From assembly GCF_003387615.1 (NCBI RefSeq), contig NZ_QUNS01000003.1, forward strand, positions 121,384 through 185,383: a DNA stretch of 64,000 nt. Direction: 5' to 3'. The notes under the pieces are model-generated. The model did not search any database, had not been told where the DNA came from, and saw only the letters and a program-made list of their open reading frames with translations. The DNA is from Tenacibaculum gallaicum. Its GTDB lineage: Bacteria; Bacteroidota; Bacteroidia; Flavobacteriales; Flavobacteriaceae. Below are positions 41,739-50,744 of this stretch, piece after piece; position 1 is the first letter of the stretch; each line of letters opens with the position of its first letter. Position numbers and translations under genes: made by a program.

Positions 41739-42371
41739 ATGTTGAAAAAAGAAGTACAAGAATTAATTAATACAGGAGAAATGCTTCCGTTAATGGAAGA
41801 ATTTTACACGATTCAGGGAGAAGGAGCACACACTGGTACTGCTGCTTATTTTATTCGTATTGGTGGTTGCGATGTAGGTTGCCATTGGTGTGATGTAAAA
41901 GAAAGCTGGGATGCTAATCTGCATCCACCTACAAAAACGGATATTATTGTTGAAAATGCGAAGAAATATGCCGAAACTGTGGTAATTACAGGTGGAGAAC
42001 CTTTAATGTGGAGTTTGGATTATATTACACAACAACTTCAAGAAAAAGGTATTAAAACACATATTGAAACTTCTGGAGCGTATGATTTTTCAGGGGTTTG
42101 GGACTGGTTTTGTTTGTCTCCTAAAAAAAACAAATTACCTTTAGAACGTGCTTACCAAGAAGCAGACGAATTGAAAATGATTATTCATAATAAAAATGAT
42201 TTTCAGTTTGCAGAAGAACAAGCTGCTAAAGTTGGTAAAAAATGTACGTTATTTTTACAACCAGAATGGAGTAAAAAGGAAAAAATGACTCCACAAATTG
42301 TTGATTATGTGATGGAACATCCACAATGGAAAATATCCTTACAAACACACAAGTATTTAAATATACCATAA
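41739..42371 (+). CDS. queE: 7-carboxy-7-deazaguanine synthase
   Basis: ATG 41739 is chosen (210 residues) because it follows the promoter and gives MLKKEVQELINTGEMLPLME. This radical-SAM enzyme makes 7-carboxy-7-deazaguanine for queuosine. The FeS motif is C44-x3-C48-x2-C51 (GGCDVGCHWCD), with substrate residues FYTIQGEGAHTG before it and ITGGEPLMW after. EADELKMII and LQTHKYLNIP close the fold. Another queuosine gene, tgt, lies at 53778. Confidence 0.93.
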   Translation: MLKKEVQELINTGEMLPLMEEFYTIQGEGAHTGTAAYFIRIGGCDVGCHWCDVKESWDANLHPPTKTDIIVENAKKYAETVVITGGEPLMWSLDYITQQLQEKGIKTHIETSGAYDFSGVWDWFCLSPKKNKLPLERAYQEADELKMIIHNKNDFQFAEEQAAKVGKKCTLFLQPEWSKKEKMTPQIVDYVMEHPQWKISLQTHKYLNIP

Positions 42372-42373
42372 AC

Positions 42374-42424
42374 AAAAAGTAACCTTACTTCGACTACGCT
42401 CAGTAACCTAAAGGTTGCTTTTTT
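42374..42424 (+). terminator. Terminator of queE with a dispersed repeat in its loop
   Basis: AGTAACCTT pairs with AAGGTTGCT with a mismatch and is followed by six T. The loop holds CTTCGACTACGCTCAGT, a motif dispersed in flavobacterial genomes. Confidence 0.65.
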
Positions 42425-43295
42425 AATATTCATTAGGCTCTATATGAATTAAAACATGCCCTAAATCTGGGAGTTTTTCTCTTAAATGGTCTTTTAATTT
42501 ATGAGCAATATCGTGTCCTTCTTTTACTGTAATGGTACTATCAACAATGGCATGTAAATCTACATGATATTTCATTCCTGCTTTACGCACAAAACATTTT
42601 TCTGTTCCTAAAACACCTGCTACTTCCATCGATTTTCCTCTTATTTCTTCTATCAAATCATCATATACATGTTCATCCATTATCTCTCCCAGCGCTGGTC
42701 TAAAAATCAGATAACTATTATATAGAATAAAGAACGAAGCTAATAAAGCTGCCCAATCATCAGCTGTTTCATAGCCTTCTTTAAAAATAAGTGCTATCGA
42801 AATTCCTATAAATGCCATTACAGAAGTAATCGCATCACTTCTATGGTGCCACGCATCTGCTTTTAAGGAAGAACTATTAGTTTCTTTACTCTTTCTTATA
42901 ACCACTTGAAAAGATATTTCTTTCCAAATAATAATTGCTCCTAAAACGAGTAACGTCCATGGTTTAGGAGTTTTGTGTGGTGTTTGAATATTCTGTATAC
43001 TTTCATAGGCTATAACTGTAGCTGAAGTTACCAAAAAGGCTACTACTACAAAGGTGATTAAAGGTTCTATTTTTCCATGTCCGTATGGGTGGTTCTTATC
43101 AGCAGGTCTTTTCGCATACTTTAACCCTAATAACACTAAAAGAGAAGAAAAAATATCGGTAGTAGATTCAATTGCATCTGCTATTAATGCGTATGAGTTC
43201 CCAAAAACACCTGCTACCCCTTTAATAACTGCTAAACCTGTATTACTAAGAATACTAAAATAGGTTGTTTTTATAGCTAACTCTTCTTTACTCAT
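42423..43295 (-). CDS. Cation diffusion facilitator (CDF) transporter
   Basis: This 290-residue metal exporter of the FieF/CzcD type has six or so membrane spans. The zinc-site residues are in ALIADAIESTTDIFSSLLVL (TM2 DxxxD) and KADAWHHRSDAITSVMAFIG (TM5 HxxxD). HPYGHGKIEPL is the conserved loop. The cytosolic C-terminal domain is VGLxG-like (AGMKYHVDLHAIVDSTITVK). It exports zinc, iron or manganese with proton exchange. The metal cannot be told from sequence. Confidence 0.9.
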   Translation of the reverse strand: MSKEELAIKTTYFSILSNTGLAVIKGVAGVFGNSYALIADAIESTTDIFSSLLVLLGLKYAKRPADKNHPYGHGKIEPLITFVVVAFLVTSATVIAYESIQNIQTPHKTPKPWTLLVLGAIIIWKEISFQVVIRKSKETNSSSLKADAWHHRSDAITSVMAFIGISIALIFKEGYETADDWAALLASFFILYNSYLIFRPALGEIMDEHVYDDLIEEIRGKSMEVAGVLGTEKCFVRKAGMKYHVDLHAIVDSTITVKEGHDIAHKLKDHLREKLPDLGHVLIHIEPNEY

Positions 43296-43532
43296 TGAAT
43301 TATAATATTACAATTTCTTTTTATGAGGTAATACGAAGGTACTTGAAAAGTATTGAAAAATCCCAGGTTATACAATAGAAAATCTATTACCAAAAGAAAA
43401 TACTGCAAAACCAAACACTTCATTTTATTTTTCAATTTAACCATAGCAAAACTATACTGAAATTGAGAAAATAATTGCTTTTATTACGTTTTCTTCTCTC
43501 ATAACGAAGTTCTATGGTATAATCTGGAATAA
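43296..43532. other. Gene-free stretch with weak secondary structure
   Basis: The CDF promoter must lie here on the minus strand; a near match TACCTTCG is at 43341-43334. ACCATAG at 43440 and CTATGGT near 43512 could pair around GAGAAAA/TTTTCTTCTC, but the fold is loose and I do not name it. Confidence 0.3.
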
Positions 43533-43560
43533 AAAAGACTCGCCAGTTAGCGAGTCTTTT
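43533..43560 (-). terminator. Terminator of the efflux operon
   Basis: AAAGACTCGC and GCGAGTCTTT arms around CAGTTA, read on the minus strand into a T run, 60 bp after the TolC-like gene. Confidence 0.8.
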
Positions 43561-43620
43561 GGATAGTTAATAAAAACTACCTCTTTAACAACAATTAATA
43601 TTTAATAACGAATGAAAAAA

Positions 43621-45072
43621 TTAATTCCAGCCTCCTCCTAAGGCTTTATATACTTTTACGTTTGCTAATAATTGATCTCTTTTAGTTTCTATAATTTCAA
43701 TTTTAGATTCTAATGCTTCTCTTTGCGTTAACAACACTTCTGTATATTCTGCCCTTGCCGATTTAAACAAACGAATAGAAAGATCTATAGATTCGTTTAA
43801 TGCTTCAACTTGTTGCTTTTTTAAATCGTAACTACTTTTTAAGTTATCTATTTTCGAAAGCTCATTCGCTACTTCTAAATACGCATTTAAAATAGCTCTT
43901 TCGTATTCATAAACAGCTTGTAATTGTTTATTATTGGCTGTTTTATAGGTTGCTTTTATAGCATTTCTATTGATTAAAGGTCCTACGATATCTCCTGCTA
44001 AAGAATAGACTAACGATTCTGGTGTTGATGTTAAAAACTTAGGTTTAAATGCTTGTAACCCTACTCCTGCTTTTATACCGATTGATGGATAAAAATTAGC
44101 TCGTGCTATTTTAGTATTTAGTTTGGCTGCTGCTAATTCATATTCAGCTCTCCTTAAGTCGGGTCTGTTTTGTAACAGTTGTGAAGGGATTCCTGCTTTA
44201 ATTCCTTCTATGGACTTATCAATAAAATTATCTGAATTTCTTTCTATAGGCTGCGGATACCTTCCTACTAAAAAATTAATTTTATTTTCAGTCTCTACTA
44301 TCTCTTGTTGAAGTTCATACAAATGACTCTGATTTTTAAGCACACTTGCTTCAAACCTACGTACTGCTAATTCGGTAGTTCTTGCTGCTTGCTTTTGAAG
44401 CTTTACCATTTGTAATGCATTTTTTTGAATTTCTAAGTTCTGTGAAACCATTGACAACTCATTATCTAACGCTAACAACTCATAATATGAATTTGCAATT
44501 TCTGAAACTAAATTAGTTACCATAAAGTTTTTTCCTTCAACTGAAGCAAAGTATTCAAGTACTGCAGCTTTCTTTTCATTACGTAATTTCTTCCAAACAT
44601 CTAACTCCCATGAAGCAGAAAGTCCTATGGAAAAATCAGTTAATGGTTCTGGGAATTTTTCACCTTCTCTAATATGTAAGTTCTCTTCTACTGCTCCATT
44701 TCTTGTATACTTTCCAACTTTCTCTACTTCAGCACCAGCATACATATTTACAAACGGTAAATACTCTCCTTTCTTTGCTTTGATGTTATTTTTTGAAATA
44801 GCTACCTGTTGTAACATTATGTTCAACTCTTGATTGTTTGATAAAGCTGTATCTATCAAAGAAATTAAAGGTGAGTCTGAAAAAAAGTCACGCCATTTAA
44901 TAGTAGCTGTATTTAATGAATCTGCAGGTTGGTTCTTAAAATTCTCTGGTACCGCCTTATTTTCTTCTCTTACTACTTGATTTGATACACAAGAGCACAA
45001 AACTAAGAGGGCAAGCACACTTAAAAAGTGTGCTTTTTTTATTACAAATAAACTTCTTTGTTTAGTTTTCAT
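43621..45072 (-). CDS. Outer-membrane efflux lipoprotein, TolC/OprM type
   Basis: This 483-residue protein has a lipoprotein signal (LALLVLCSCVSNQ). Two OEP domains of the NodT family follow, with VNMYAGAEVEKVGKYTRNGA, LSASWELDVWKKLRNEKKAA (typical strand-helix), and QLLQNRPDLRRAEYELAAAK, the NRPD signature. It forms the outer-membrane channel of the tripartite pump whose other parts are upstream. It overlaps the RND gene by 11 bp. Confidence 0.92.
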   Translation of the reverse strand: MKTKQRSLFVIKKAHFLSVLALLVLCSCVSNQVVREENKAVPENFKNQPADSLNTATIKWRDFFSDSPLISLIDTALSNNQELNIMLQQVAISKNNIKAKKGEYLPFVNMYAGAEVEKVGKYTRNGAVEENLHIREGEKFPEPLTDFSIGLSASWELDVWKKLRNEKKAAVLEYFASVEGKNFMVTNLVSEIANSYYELLALDNELSMVSQNLEIQKNALQMVKLQKQAARTTELAVRRFEASVLKNQSHLYELQQEIVETENKINFLVGRYPQPIERNSDNFIDKSIEGIKAGIPSQLLQNRPDLRRAEYELAAAKLNTKIARANFYPSIGIKAGVGLQAFKPKFLTSTPESLVYSLAGDIVGPLINRNAIKATYKTANNKQLQAVYEYERAILNAYLEVANELSKIDNLKSSYDLKKQQVEALNESIDLSIRLFKSARAEYTEVLLTQREALESKIEIIETKRDQLLANVKVYKALGGGWN

Positions 45073-48000
45073 TGTTTTCTCTTTTAATTATTTTCTTTAG
45101 AAGTTTTTTAAGCTCTGCTATTTTAGCTTTTGTTTTACTTCCTTCAACTTCATTTACTCTTATAAACTCTTCAGAAACTGGTTCGTTAGCCTCGTCTTTT
45201 ATTAAACTTCTTCCATCACTCATTTTAGCAAATATATAGTAGAGTCCTGGTATAATTAAAACTCCGAAGATTGTTCCTATTAACATTCCTCCTAAAGCTG
45301 ATCCTCCAATAGTTCTATTACCAATAGCTCCTGCTCCGTGAGCTATAACTAGAGGTATTAGTCCTGCTATAAATGCAAATGAAGTCATTAAAATTGGTCT
45401 GAACCGTTCTTTAGCACCTTCAATAGCTGCTTCAAAAATTGTAGCTCCTTGACTTCGTTTTAATACGGCAAATTCTACAATTAATACCGCATTTTTTCCT
45501 AAGAGACCAACCAACATAATAATCCCTATTTGTGCATATACATCATTTGCTAAGCCCATTAATTTTAAAAGGGTAAATGAACCATACACTCCTACTGGAA
45601 GCGATAAAATTACAGCTAATGGTAGTATAAAACTTTCGTACTGCGCTGCTAGTACAAAGTATACAAAGGCTAATACAATGATGAAAATATACACTGATTC
45701 ATTTCCTCTTCTTGCTTCATCATAGGTAAGTCCTTCCCAAGCAATATCATACCCTCTAGGGAGTTCTTTCGCTGCTACTTCTTTAATCGCATTAATAGCA
45801 TCTCCACTTGTATATCCTCGTGCTGGTAACCCTCTAATAGCCGCTGAATTATATAAATTGTACCGTGTTATCTCATTAGGTCCTAGTTTTTTCTCTAAAC
45901 TCATAAAAGCTGAATAAGGCACCATTTCTCCCTCTTCATTTTTAACATATAGTTTTTCTAAGTCTGAAGGAATTCTTCTGTATTCTGGTGCTGCTTGTGT
46001 ATATACTTTAAAGAATCTACCAAAACGGATAAAACCTTGTTCATAGGTACTACCTATTAAAATGTTTAGGTTTTCCATGGCTTTACCAATGGTCACTCCT
46101 TTTTGCATCGCTTTTTTATTGTCGATTTTTAATTCGTACTGCGGATAGTTTGCAGAGTAAAAAGTAAATAATCCAGTAAGCTCTTTTCGTTTTGATAACG
46201 ATTCCATAAACTTATTATTAATACGTTCAAACTCGTGGTAGTCTGTTGAATTTGTTTTATCTAATAAACGCATTGAGAACCCTCCTGAAGATCCAAAACC
46301 TGGTACTGCTGGTGGTTCAAAATATTCTATAACCGCTCCTAAGTCTTTAGTTTCTTCTTCTAGTTCTTCCATGATTTCGTGAACTGAATGATGACGTTCT
46401 GACCATGGTTTCAAGTTAATTAAACAAGTTCCTGCGTTAGAACCTCTACCTTCAGTCATAATTTCATATCCTGCTAAAGATGAAACCGACTCTACTCCCT
46501 CAGTTTCTTCACAAATCTGTTGTAGTTTTCTCGCTACTTCATTTGTACGTTCTAAGGTAGCACCAGGTGGTGTTTGAATAATTGCATAAATCATTCCTTG
46601 GTCTTCACTAGGAATAAAACCTGCTGGTAATGTTTTATTGGTAATAAATATTCCTGCACAAAAAGCTAGTAATACTCCAAAGGTTAACATTCTTCGTGCT
46701 ACAATTTTGTTTAACACTTTTACATATCTTCCAGTAAGCTTTTCAAATCCTTTGTTAAACCAATCAATAAATTTATCTACAATTGATTTTTTTCTTTCTT
46801 TTCCGTGGTTGTTCTTTAACATCATTGCACACAATACTGGTGTTAATGTTAATGCTACCACTGCTGAAATAATGATAGAACCCGCCATTGTTATAGAGAA
46901 CTGTCTGTAGAAAACTCCTACGGGTCCTGTCATAAAAGAAATTGGTACAAATACAGAAACCATAACCAGCGTAATTGCTAAAATAGCTCCTCCTATTTCT
47001 CCTAATGCTGCCTTAGATGCTTGGTAAGGTGTAAGGTGTTCTTTCTCCATTTTTAAATGGACAGCTTCTACAACCACAATAGCATCATCTACTACAATAC
47101 CTATCGCTAATACTAATGCAAATAAGGTGATTAAGTTTATTGAAAGCCCAAAAAGCTGCATAATAAAGAAAGCTCCGATTAAGGATACTGGTACTGTTAT
47201 AATTGGAATTAACGTTGATCGTAAGTCTCCTAAAAATAGAAATACTACTATTGCTACTAAAATAAAAGCATCTCTAAGTGTGTGTATTACTTGTTCTATT
47301 GAGGCATCTAAAAAGTTAGAAACATCATAACTAATTTTAAAATCAATACCAGGTGGTAAATCTTCTTTTAATTCTTTTAGTTTTTCTTTTACCAATGCTA
47401 TTACATCACTACCGTTACTTCCAAAGGTTTGTTTTAAAACGATTGATGCTGATGGATGTCCATCTAAGTTTGAGTAAATATCGAAGAATTCACTCCCTAA
47501 TTTTACTTCGGCAACATCTTTTAATTTTAAAATTTCTCCTTCTTTATTTGCTCGAATAATAATGTCTTTATACTGATCTGGTTCGTTATACCTGTTTTGA
47601 TAGGTCAGTACATATTCTAACGATTGTGATGTGATTCCCGAACTTCTTCCTAATCTTCCTGGTCTTGCCAAAATACTTTGATCTTCCATTGCTTCTAAAA
47701 TTTCTTCCGCAGAAATATTATAAGCTCTCATTCGGTCTGGTTTTAACCAAACTCTCATTGCATATTTTCTACTTCCTAATATTTTAGCACTAGCAATACC
47801 GTTGATACGTTGAATTTCTGGTATCATTTTGGTGTATGCATAATTGTATAGAAACTTTTCATCGTTATGTTTCTCTTTACTAAAAAGGTTCACATACATT
47901 AACATACTTGGTTGTACTGGAGTTATAATTACACCTTCTCGCTGTACTAACTCAGGTAATAAAGGCATTACTTGATCTACCCTTGTTTTTACCCTTACTA

Positions 48001-48310
48001 CCGCTTGGTTGGGATCTGTACCTGGTTCAAAAATTACACGTAAGGTTCCTTCTCCTGCACTTGTAGCATCGGAAGCGATATAACGCATTCCTTGTACTCC
48101 ATTGATAGCTGTTTCTAGAGGAATTAATGTTGAGTTTACCAATACATCTGCACTTGAACCCGGGTACGCTATAAATATGTTTACTGTGGTTGGTGCAATT
48201 TGTGGAAACTGTGATATTGGGAGTTGTTTTATTGATAACAACCCTGTAAAAACAACTATTATCGAAATAACAATTGCTAGTACTGGTCTTTTTATAAATT
48301 GACTAAACAT
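45062..48310 (-). CDS. RND efflux transporter, HAE1/AcrB family
   Basis: This 1,082-residue inner-membrane pump has twelve membrane spans in two halves. MFSQFIKRPVLAIVISIIVV opens it, then LLPELVQREGVIITPVQPSM and GIVVDDAIVVVEAVHLKMEK, which carries the paired D residues for proton transfer. The second half starts with ARRMLTFGVLLAFCAGIFIT. Length is slightly above AcrB because of a charged C-terminal tail (SKTKAKIAELKKLLKKIIKR). It extrudes drugs or toxins with proton uptake. It is followed by the outer-membrane channel gene and preceded by the adaptor. Confidence 0.94.
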   Translation of the reverse strand: MFSQFIKRPVLAIVISIIVVFTGLLSIKQLPISQFPQIAPTTVNIFIAYPGSSADVLVNSTLIPLETAINGVQGMRYIASDATSAGEGTLRVIFEPGTDPNQAVVRVKTRVDQVMPLLPELVQREGVIITPVQPSMLMYVNLFSKEKHNDEKFLYNYAYTKMIPEIQRINGIASAKILGSRKYAMRVWLKPDRMRAYNISAEEILEAMEDQSILARPGRLGRSSGITSQSLEYVLTYQNRYNEPDQYKDIIIRANKEGEILKLKDVAEVKLGSEFFDIYSNLDGHPSASIVLKQTFGSNGSDVIALVKEKLKELKEDLPPGIDFKISYDVSNFLDASIEQVIHTLRDAFILVAIVVFLFLGDLRSTLIPIITVPVSLIGAFFIMQLFGLSINLITLFALVLAIGIVVDDAIVVVEAVHLKMEKEHLTPYQASKAALGEIGGAILAITLVMVSVFVPISFMTGPVGVFYRQFSITMAGSIIISAVVALTLTPVLCAMMLKNNHGKERKKSIVDKFIDWFNKGFEKLTGRYVKVLNKIVARRMLTFGVLLAFCAGIFITNKTLPAGFIPSEDQGMIYAIIQTPPGATLERTNEVARKLQQICEETEGVESVSSLAGYEIMTEGRGSNAGTCLINLKPWSERHHSVHEIMEELEEETKDLGAVIEYFEPPAVPGFGSSGGFSMRLLDKTNSTDYHEFERINNKFMESLSKRKELTGLFTFYSANYPQYELKIDNKKAMQKGVTIGKAMENLNILIGSTYEQGFIRFGRFFKVYTQAAPEYRRIPSDLEKLYVKNEEGEMVPYSAFMSLEKKLGPNEITRYNLYNSAAIRGLPARGYTSGDAINAIKEVAAKELPRGYDIAWEGLTYDEARRGNESVYIFIIVLAFVYFVLAAQYESFILPLAVILSLPVGVYGSFTLLKLMGLANDVYAQIGIIMLVGLLGKNAVLIVEFAVLKRSQGATIFEAAIEGAKERFRPILMTSFAFIAGLIPLVIAHGAGAIGNRTIGGSALGGMLIGTIFGVLIIPGLYYIFAKMSDGRSLIKDEANEPVSEEFIRVNEVEGSKTKAKIAELKKLLKKIIKRENNEN

Positions 48311-48334
48311 GTTTTGTTGAATTTTAGTTTTTGA

Positions 48335-49417
48335 TTACTCTGCATATAAGTCTAAACTAGACATTACAGCATTTGGCTCTTTAAACTCAACATGTATCTT
48401 TTGTTGGTCTTTTACCATACGGATTCCTTCTAACAATATTTTATCGTTTTCTGTAAGTCCTTTTTCTACTATAAATAAGTGTGGTAATTCTGCTTCTACA
48501 GTAATTTCTCGTTGTTTTACTGTATTGATTTTATCTACTACAAAAACATATTTTTTATCTAATACTTCAAAAGTGGCTTTTTGTGGAATTATTAAGGCTC
48601 CTTCGTATGGAACTTTCATTAAAATACTTCCTGTTTCTCCGTGTCTTAAAATTCCATCTGGATTTGGGAAAGTTGCTCTAAAGGCAATATTTCCTGTTTC
48701 ATTGTTAAACTCTCCTTCAATCGTCTCTACTATTCCTTTTTGATTGAATGGTTTGTTATTTGCCATTAAAAGTGTTACTTCTTTTTTCTTGTCTTTATCT
48801 TGACTCATTATGTAGTCTAGATATTCTGTTTCTGGTACATTAAAATATACCCACATTTTACTATTGTCTGATAATGTTGTTAGGAGTTCTCCTTCATCTA
48901 ACAAACTTCCTTTTCTAACATGTAAGTGATCCATTATACCGTTAAAAGGTGCCTTAATACTTGTAAAACCTAGGTGTGTTTGTGCTAGCATTACTTCAGC
49001 TTTTGCTTTTTCGTAGTTTGCTTTTGCTAAGGCTAATTCGTTTTTAGAAACTACGTTTCCATCTGCTAATAACTGTGTATTTTTATATTCTATTTCAGCT
49101 GCTTTTGCTTCTGCTTTTGCTTTTTGTAAGTCTGCTTTGTAAACATTTGGTGAAATTTGAAACATACGTTGCCCTTTTTTCACATGCTGTCCTTCATCAA
49201 CAAATACTTTCTTTAGATATCCTTTTTCTAATGCCCTTACTTCTATGTGCTGAATAGCATGTATTTGACTTACATAATCTTTGGTTATTGATGTATCTTT
49301 TTTAATGGGATTGGTTACAAGGAATTTGGTTTCTGGGTGTTTAGATTCCCTTTTTGATTCGCAGCTAATATGAATTAATAGCGCAAATAGGCTCATGAAA
49401 ATGAAGCTTTTTTTCAT
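48335..49417 (-). CDS. RND efflux periplasmic adaptor
   Basis: ATG 49417 gives the lipoprotein signal MKKSFIFMSLFALLIHISCE (360 residues); upstream in-frame codons to 49468 would not be a signal. The barrel-sandwich and coiled-coil parts are seen in VRALEKGYLKKVFVDEGQHV, AKAEAKAAEIEYKNTQLLAD and SIKAPFNGIMDHLHVRKGSL. It links the RND pump to the outer-membrane channel. First gene of the operon; a 23-bp palindrome sits 36 bp upstream of its ATG. Confidence 0.92.
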   Translation of the reverse strand: MKKSFIFMSLFALLIHISCESKRESKHPETKFLVTNPIKKDTSITKDYVSQIHAIQHIEVRALEKGYLKKVFVDEGQHVKKGQRMFQISPNVYKADLQKAKAEAKAAEIEYKNTQLLADGNVVSKNELALAKANYEKAKAEVMLAQTHLGFTSIKAPFNGIMDHLHVRKGSLLDEGELLTTLSDNSKMWVYFNVPETEYLDYIMSQDKDKKKEVTLLMANNKPFNQKGIVETIEGEFNNETGNIAFRATFPNPDGILRHGETGSILMKVPYEGALIIPQKATFEVLDKKYVFVVDKINTVKQREITVEAELPHLFIVEKGLTENDKILLEGIRMVKDQQKIHVEFKEPNAVMSSLDLYAE

Positions 49418-49452
49418 TTTTGTATGTATTTGTAAAGTTAGAGTGAGTGTGT

Positions 49453-49475
49453 AACCATTGAAAACCAATGGTTAT
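49453..49475. promoter_or_regulatory. 23-bp palindrome in the efflux operon leader
   Basis: TAACCATTG (49453-49461) and CAATGGTTA (49467-49475) are perfect 9-base arms around AAAAC. It is 36 bp upstream of the adaptor ATG. The form suits a TetR-type operator, though no regulator is nearby; as RNA it would be a small hairpin. Confidence 0.55.
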
Positions 49476-49559
49476 TCTAAAAATTTAATTAAATTCTTAT
49501 GTGTAAGTATATAAAGTAAACTAAATGATGAATTTAGACTTACTTTAAAAGGAAAGGTA

Positions 49560-49985
49560 TCAAATTATAAAAATTTGAAATTTTACATGTAGTTTTAAAA
49601 TTGAGCTAAAAGTGTACTCTTTAAAGCGTTGTGTTTTTTCTTTTACTACACAAAACTGACTCTCAAAAAACTGCGCATGTAAAATGGCTGATAAGTAACT
49701 TCCGAATTTTGACAAACTTTCATCTACTTCATTTTCATCTTGAGTTTTGTCCTCAACTTCGCTGATTTCAAAATAATTCTCTCTTTCAGAATCTTGATGA
49801 TGTTCGCCAAAAATATAATTACTGGTATGTTGAGTAATAGACTGTGTCTCTGTTTTTACTTTTACAGATTTAAAAGTAGCTACTGAAATTGTTGTATCAA
49901 AAGTCTTTTGGTCTGCATACGATGTAGACCAGCCTTTTAACAAAAGGATTAATAAAAAAAGATATTTATTAAATGTATTACTCAT
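49560..49985 (-). CDS. Hypothetical exported protein upstream of the efflux operon
   Basis: ATG 49985 is chosen because a promoter ends ten bases before it (141 residues; the frame is open to 50024). It has a signal-like start (YLFLLILLLKGWSTSYADQK), then an acidic middle (EDKTQDENEVDESLSKFGSY) and LSAILHAQFFESQFCVVKEK. I do not recognise it. It is 143 bp upstream of the adaptor gene and on the same strand. It may be the first gene of that operon or separate. Confidence 0.5.
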   Translation of the reverse strand: MSNTFNKYLFLLILLLKGWSTSYADQKTFDTTISVATFKSVKVKTETQSITQHTSNYIFGEHHQDSERENYFEISEVEDKTQDENEVDESLSKFGSYLSAILHAQFFESQFCVVKEKTQRFKEYTFSSILKLHVKFQIFII

Positions 49986-49994
49986 TTCGACCGG

Positions 49995-50023
49995 CAAAAT
50001 TATATATATATATTCATTTGACA
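49995..50023 (-). promoter_or_regulatory. Promoter (TTTG-N17-TAATTTTG)
   Basis: On the minus strand TTTG (50023-50020) and TAATTTTG (50002-49995) stand 17 bp apart. The ATG follows 9 bp later, so the mRNA is nearly leaderless. Confidence 0.6.
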
Positions 50024-50055
50024 AACAAATAGTGCTACAAAATATTTATAAAACA

Positions 50056-50082
50056 AAAAAACTCGCCAAATGGCGAGTTTTT
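50056..50082. terminator. Bidirectional intrinsic terminator
   Basis: AAAACTCGCC and GGCGAGTTTT arms with A and T tracts on each side, 19 bp after the minus-strand gene. Confidence 0.85.
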
Positions 50083-50100
50083 AATACTATAACTTTATCA

Positions 50101-50682
50101 TTAATCTCCACAAAATATATTGTAGTTTTTAACTAGTTTCTCTCTAGAATATTTTCTATATTCATTTGACTCTATCAAATCAAAAATAACATCACAATCT
50201 TTAAAGTAATTTTGAATACTTCTTTTCATAGTTCTGTTGTATAGAGTTGCTATTTCTTCATTATCTCTTTTTATAAATAAATCTATATTTTCTCTAACAC
50301 CTAGAAAACTATTTCCAAAGTCTTCATCGTTCAAATTATTTAATCTATAAACTTTAAAAAACCTTTTTCTTTCATATAAAGTAATCTTTCCTTTTAAAAC
50401 AACTCTTAATAGTTCTGGTTCCTTCTTTATTTTGGTATATATGTACTCATATTCTTCTTCTTTTTCAAAACCATAAAATATAATACCCCTAACTATTAAG
50501 TTATCCCAAACATCTGGTTTTTCATCTAAAGATATTCTAAACTTAATTTTATTATCTTTAGTAATAACTCCATAACCTTCTAATACATCTCCATCTAAAA
50601 ATATTAAACTTGCCTTTTGAGTTTGACTAATTATATTACTGGTAAAGATTATACATCCAATAAATATTAATATCTTTTTCAT
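50101..50682 (-). CDS. Hypothetical secreted protein
   Basis: This 193-residue protein has a signal peptide (ILIFIGCIIFTSNIISQTQK). ASLIFLDGDVLEGYGVITKD follows, like the beta-sandwich start of many Bacteroidetes secreted proteins of unknown function. The rest is basic and helical (REKLVKNYNIFCGD at the end). I do not recognise the family. It stands alone between two terminators. Confidence 0.5.
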   Translation of the reverse strand: MKKILIFIGCIIFTSNIISQTQKASLIFLDGDVLEGYGVITKDNKIKFRISLDEKPDVWDNLIVRGIIFYGFEKEEEYEYIYTKIKKEPELLRVVLKGKITLYERKRFFKVYRLNNLNDEDFGNSFLGVRENIDLFIKRDNEEIATLYNRTMKRSIQNYFKDCDVIFDLIESNEYRKYSREKLVKNYNIFCGD

Positions 50683-50688
50683 ATTTAT

Positions 50689-50731
50689 AAAAAAACTCGC
50701 TTCATTAGTTAATGAAGCGAGTAGTTTTTTT
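50689..50731 (-). terminator. Intrinsic terminator of accA
   Basis: ACTCGCTTCATT and AATGAAGCGAGT, perfect 12-base arms, with A and T tracts on each side. It lies just after accA on the minus strand. Confidence 0.9.
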
Positions 50732-50744
50732 CTTGTAAAAAATT

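Noticed and set aside
43440..43520. Structured RNA between the CDF and TolC-like genes
   Set aside because: The possible pairings (ACCATAG/CTATGGT and GAGAAAA/TTTTCTTCTC) are short and far apart, easily found by chance in AT-rich DNA.
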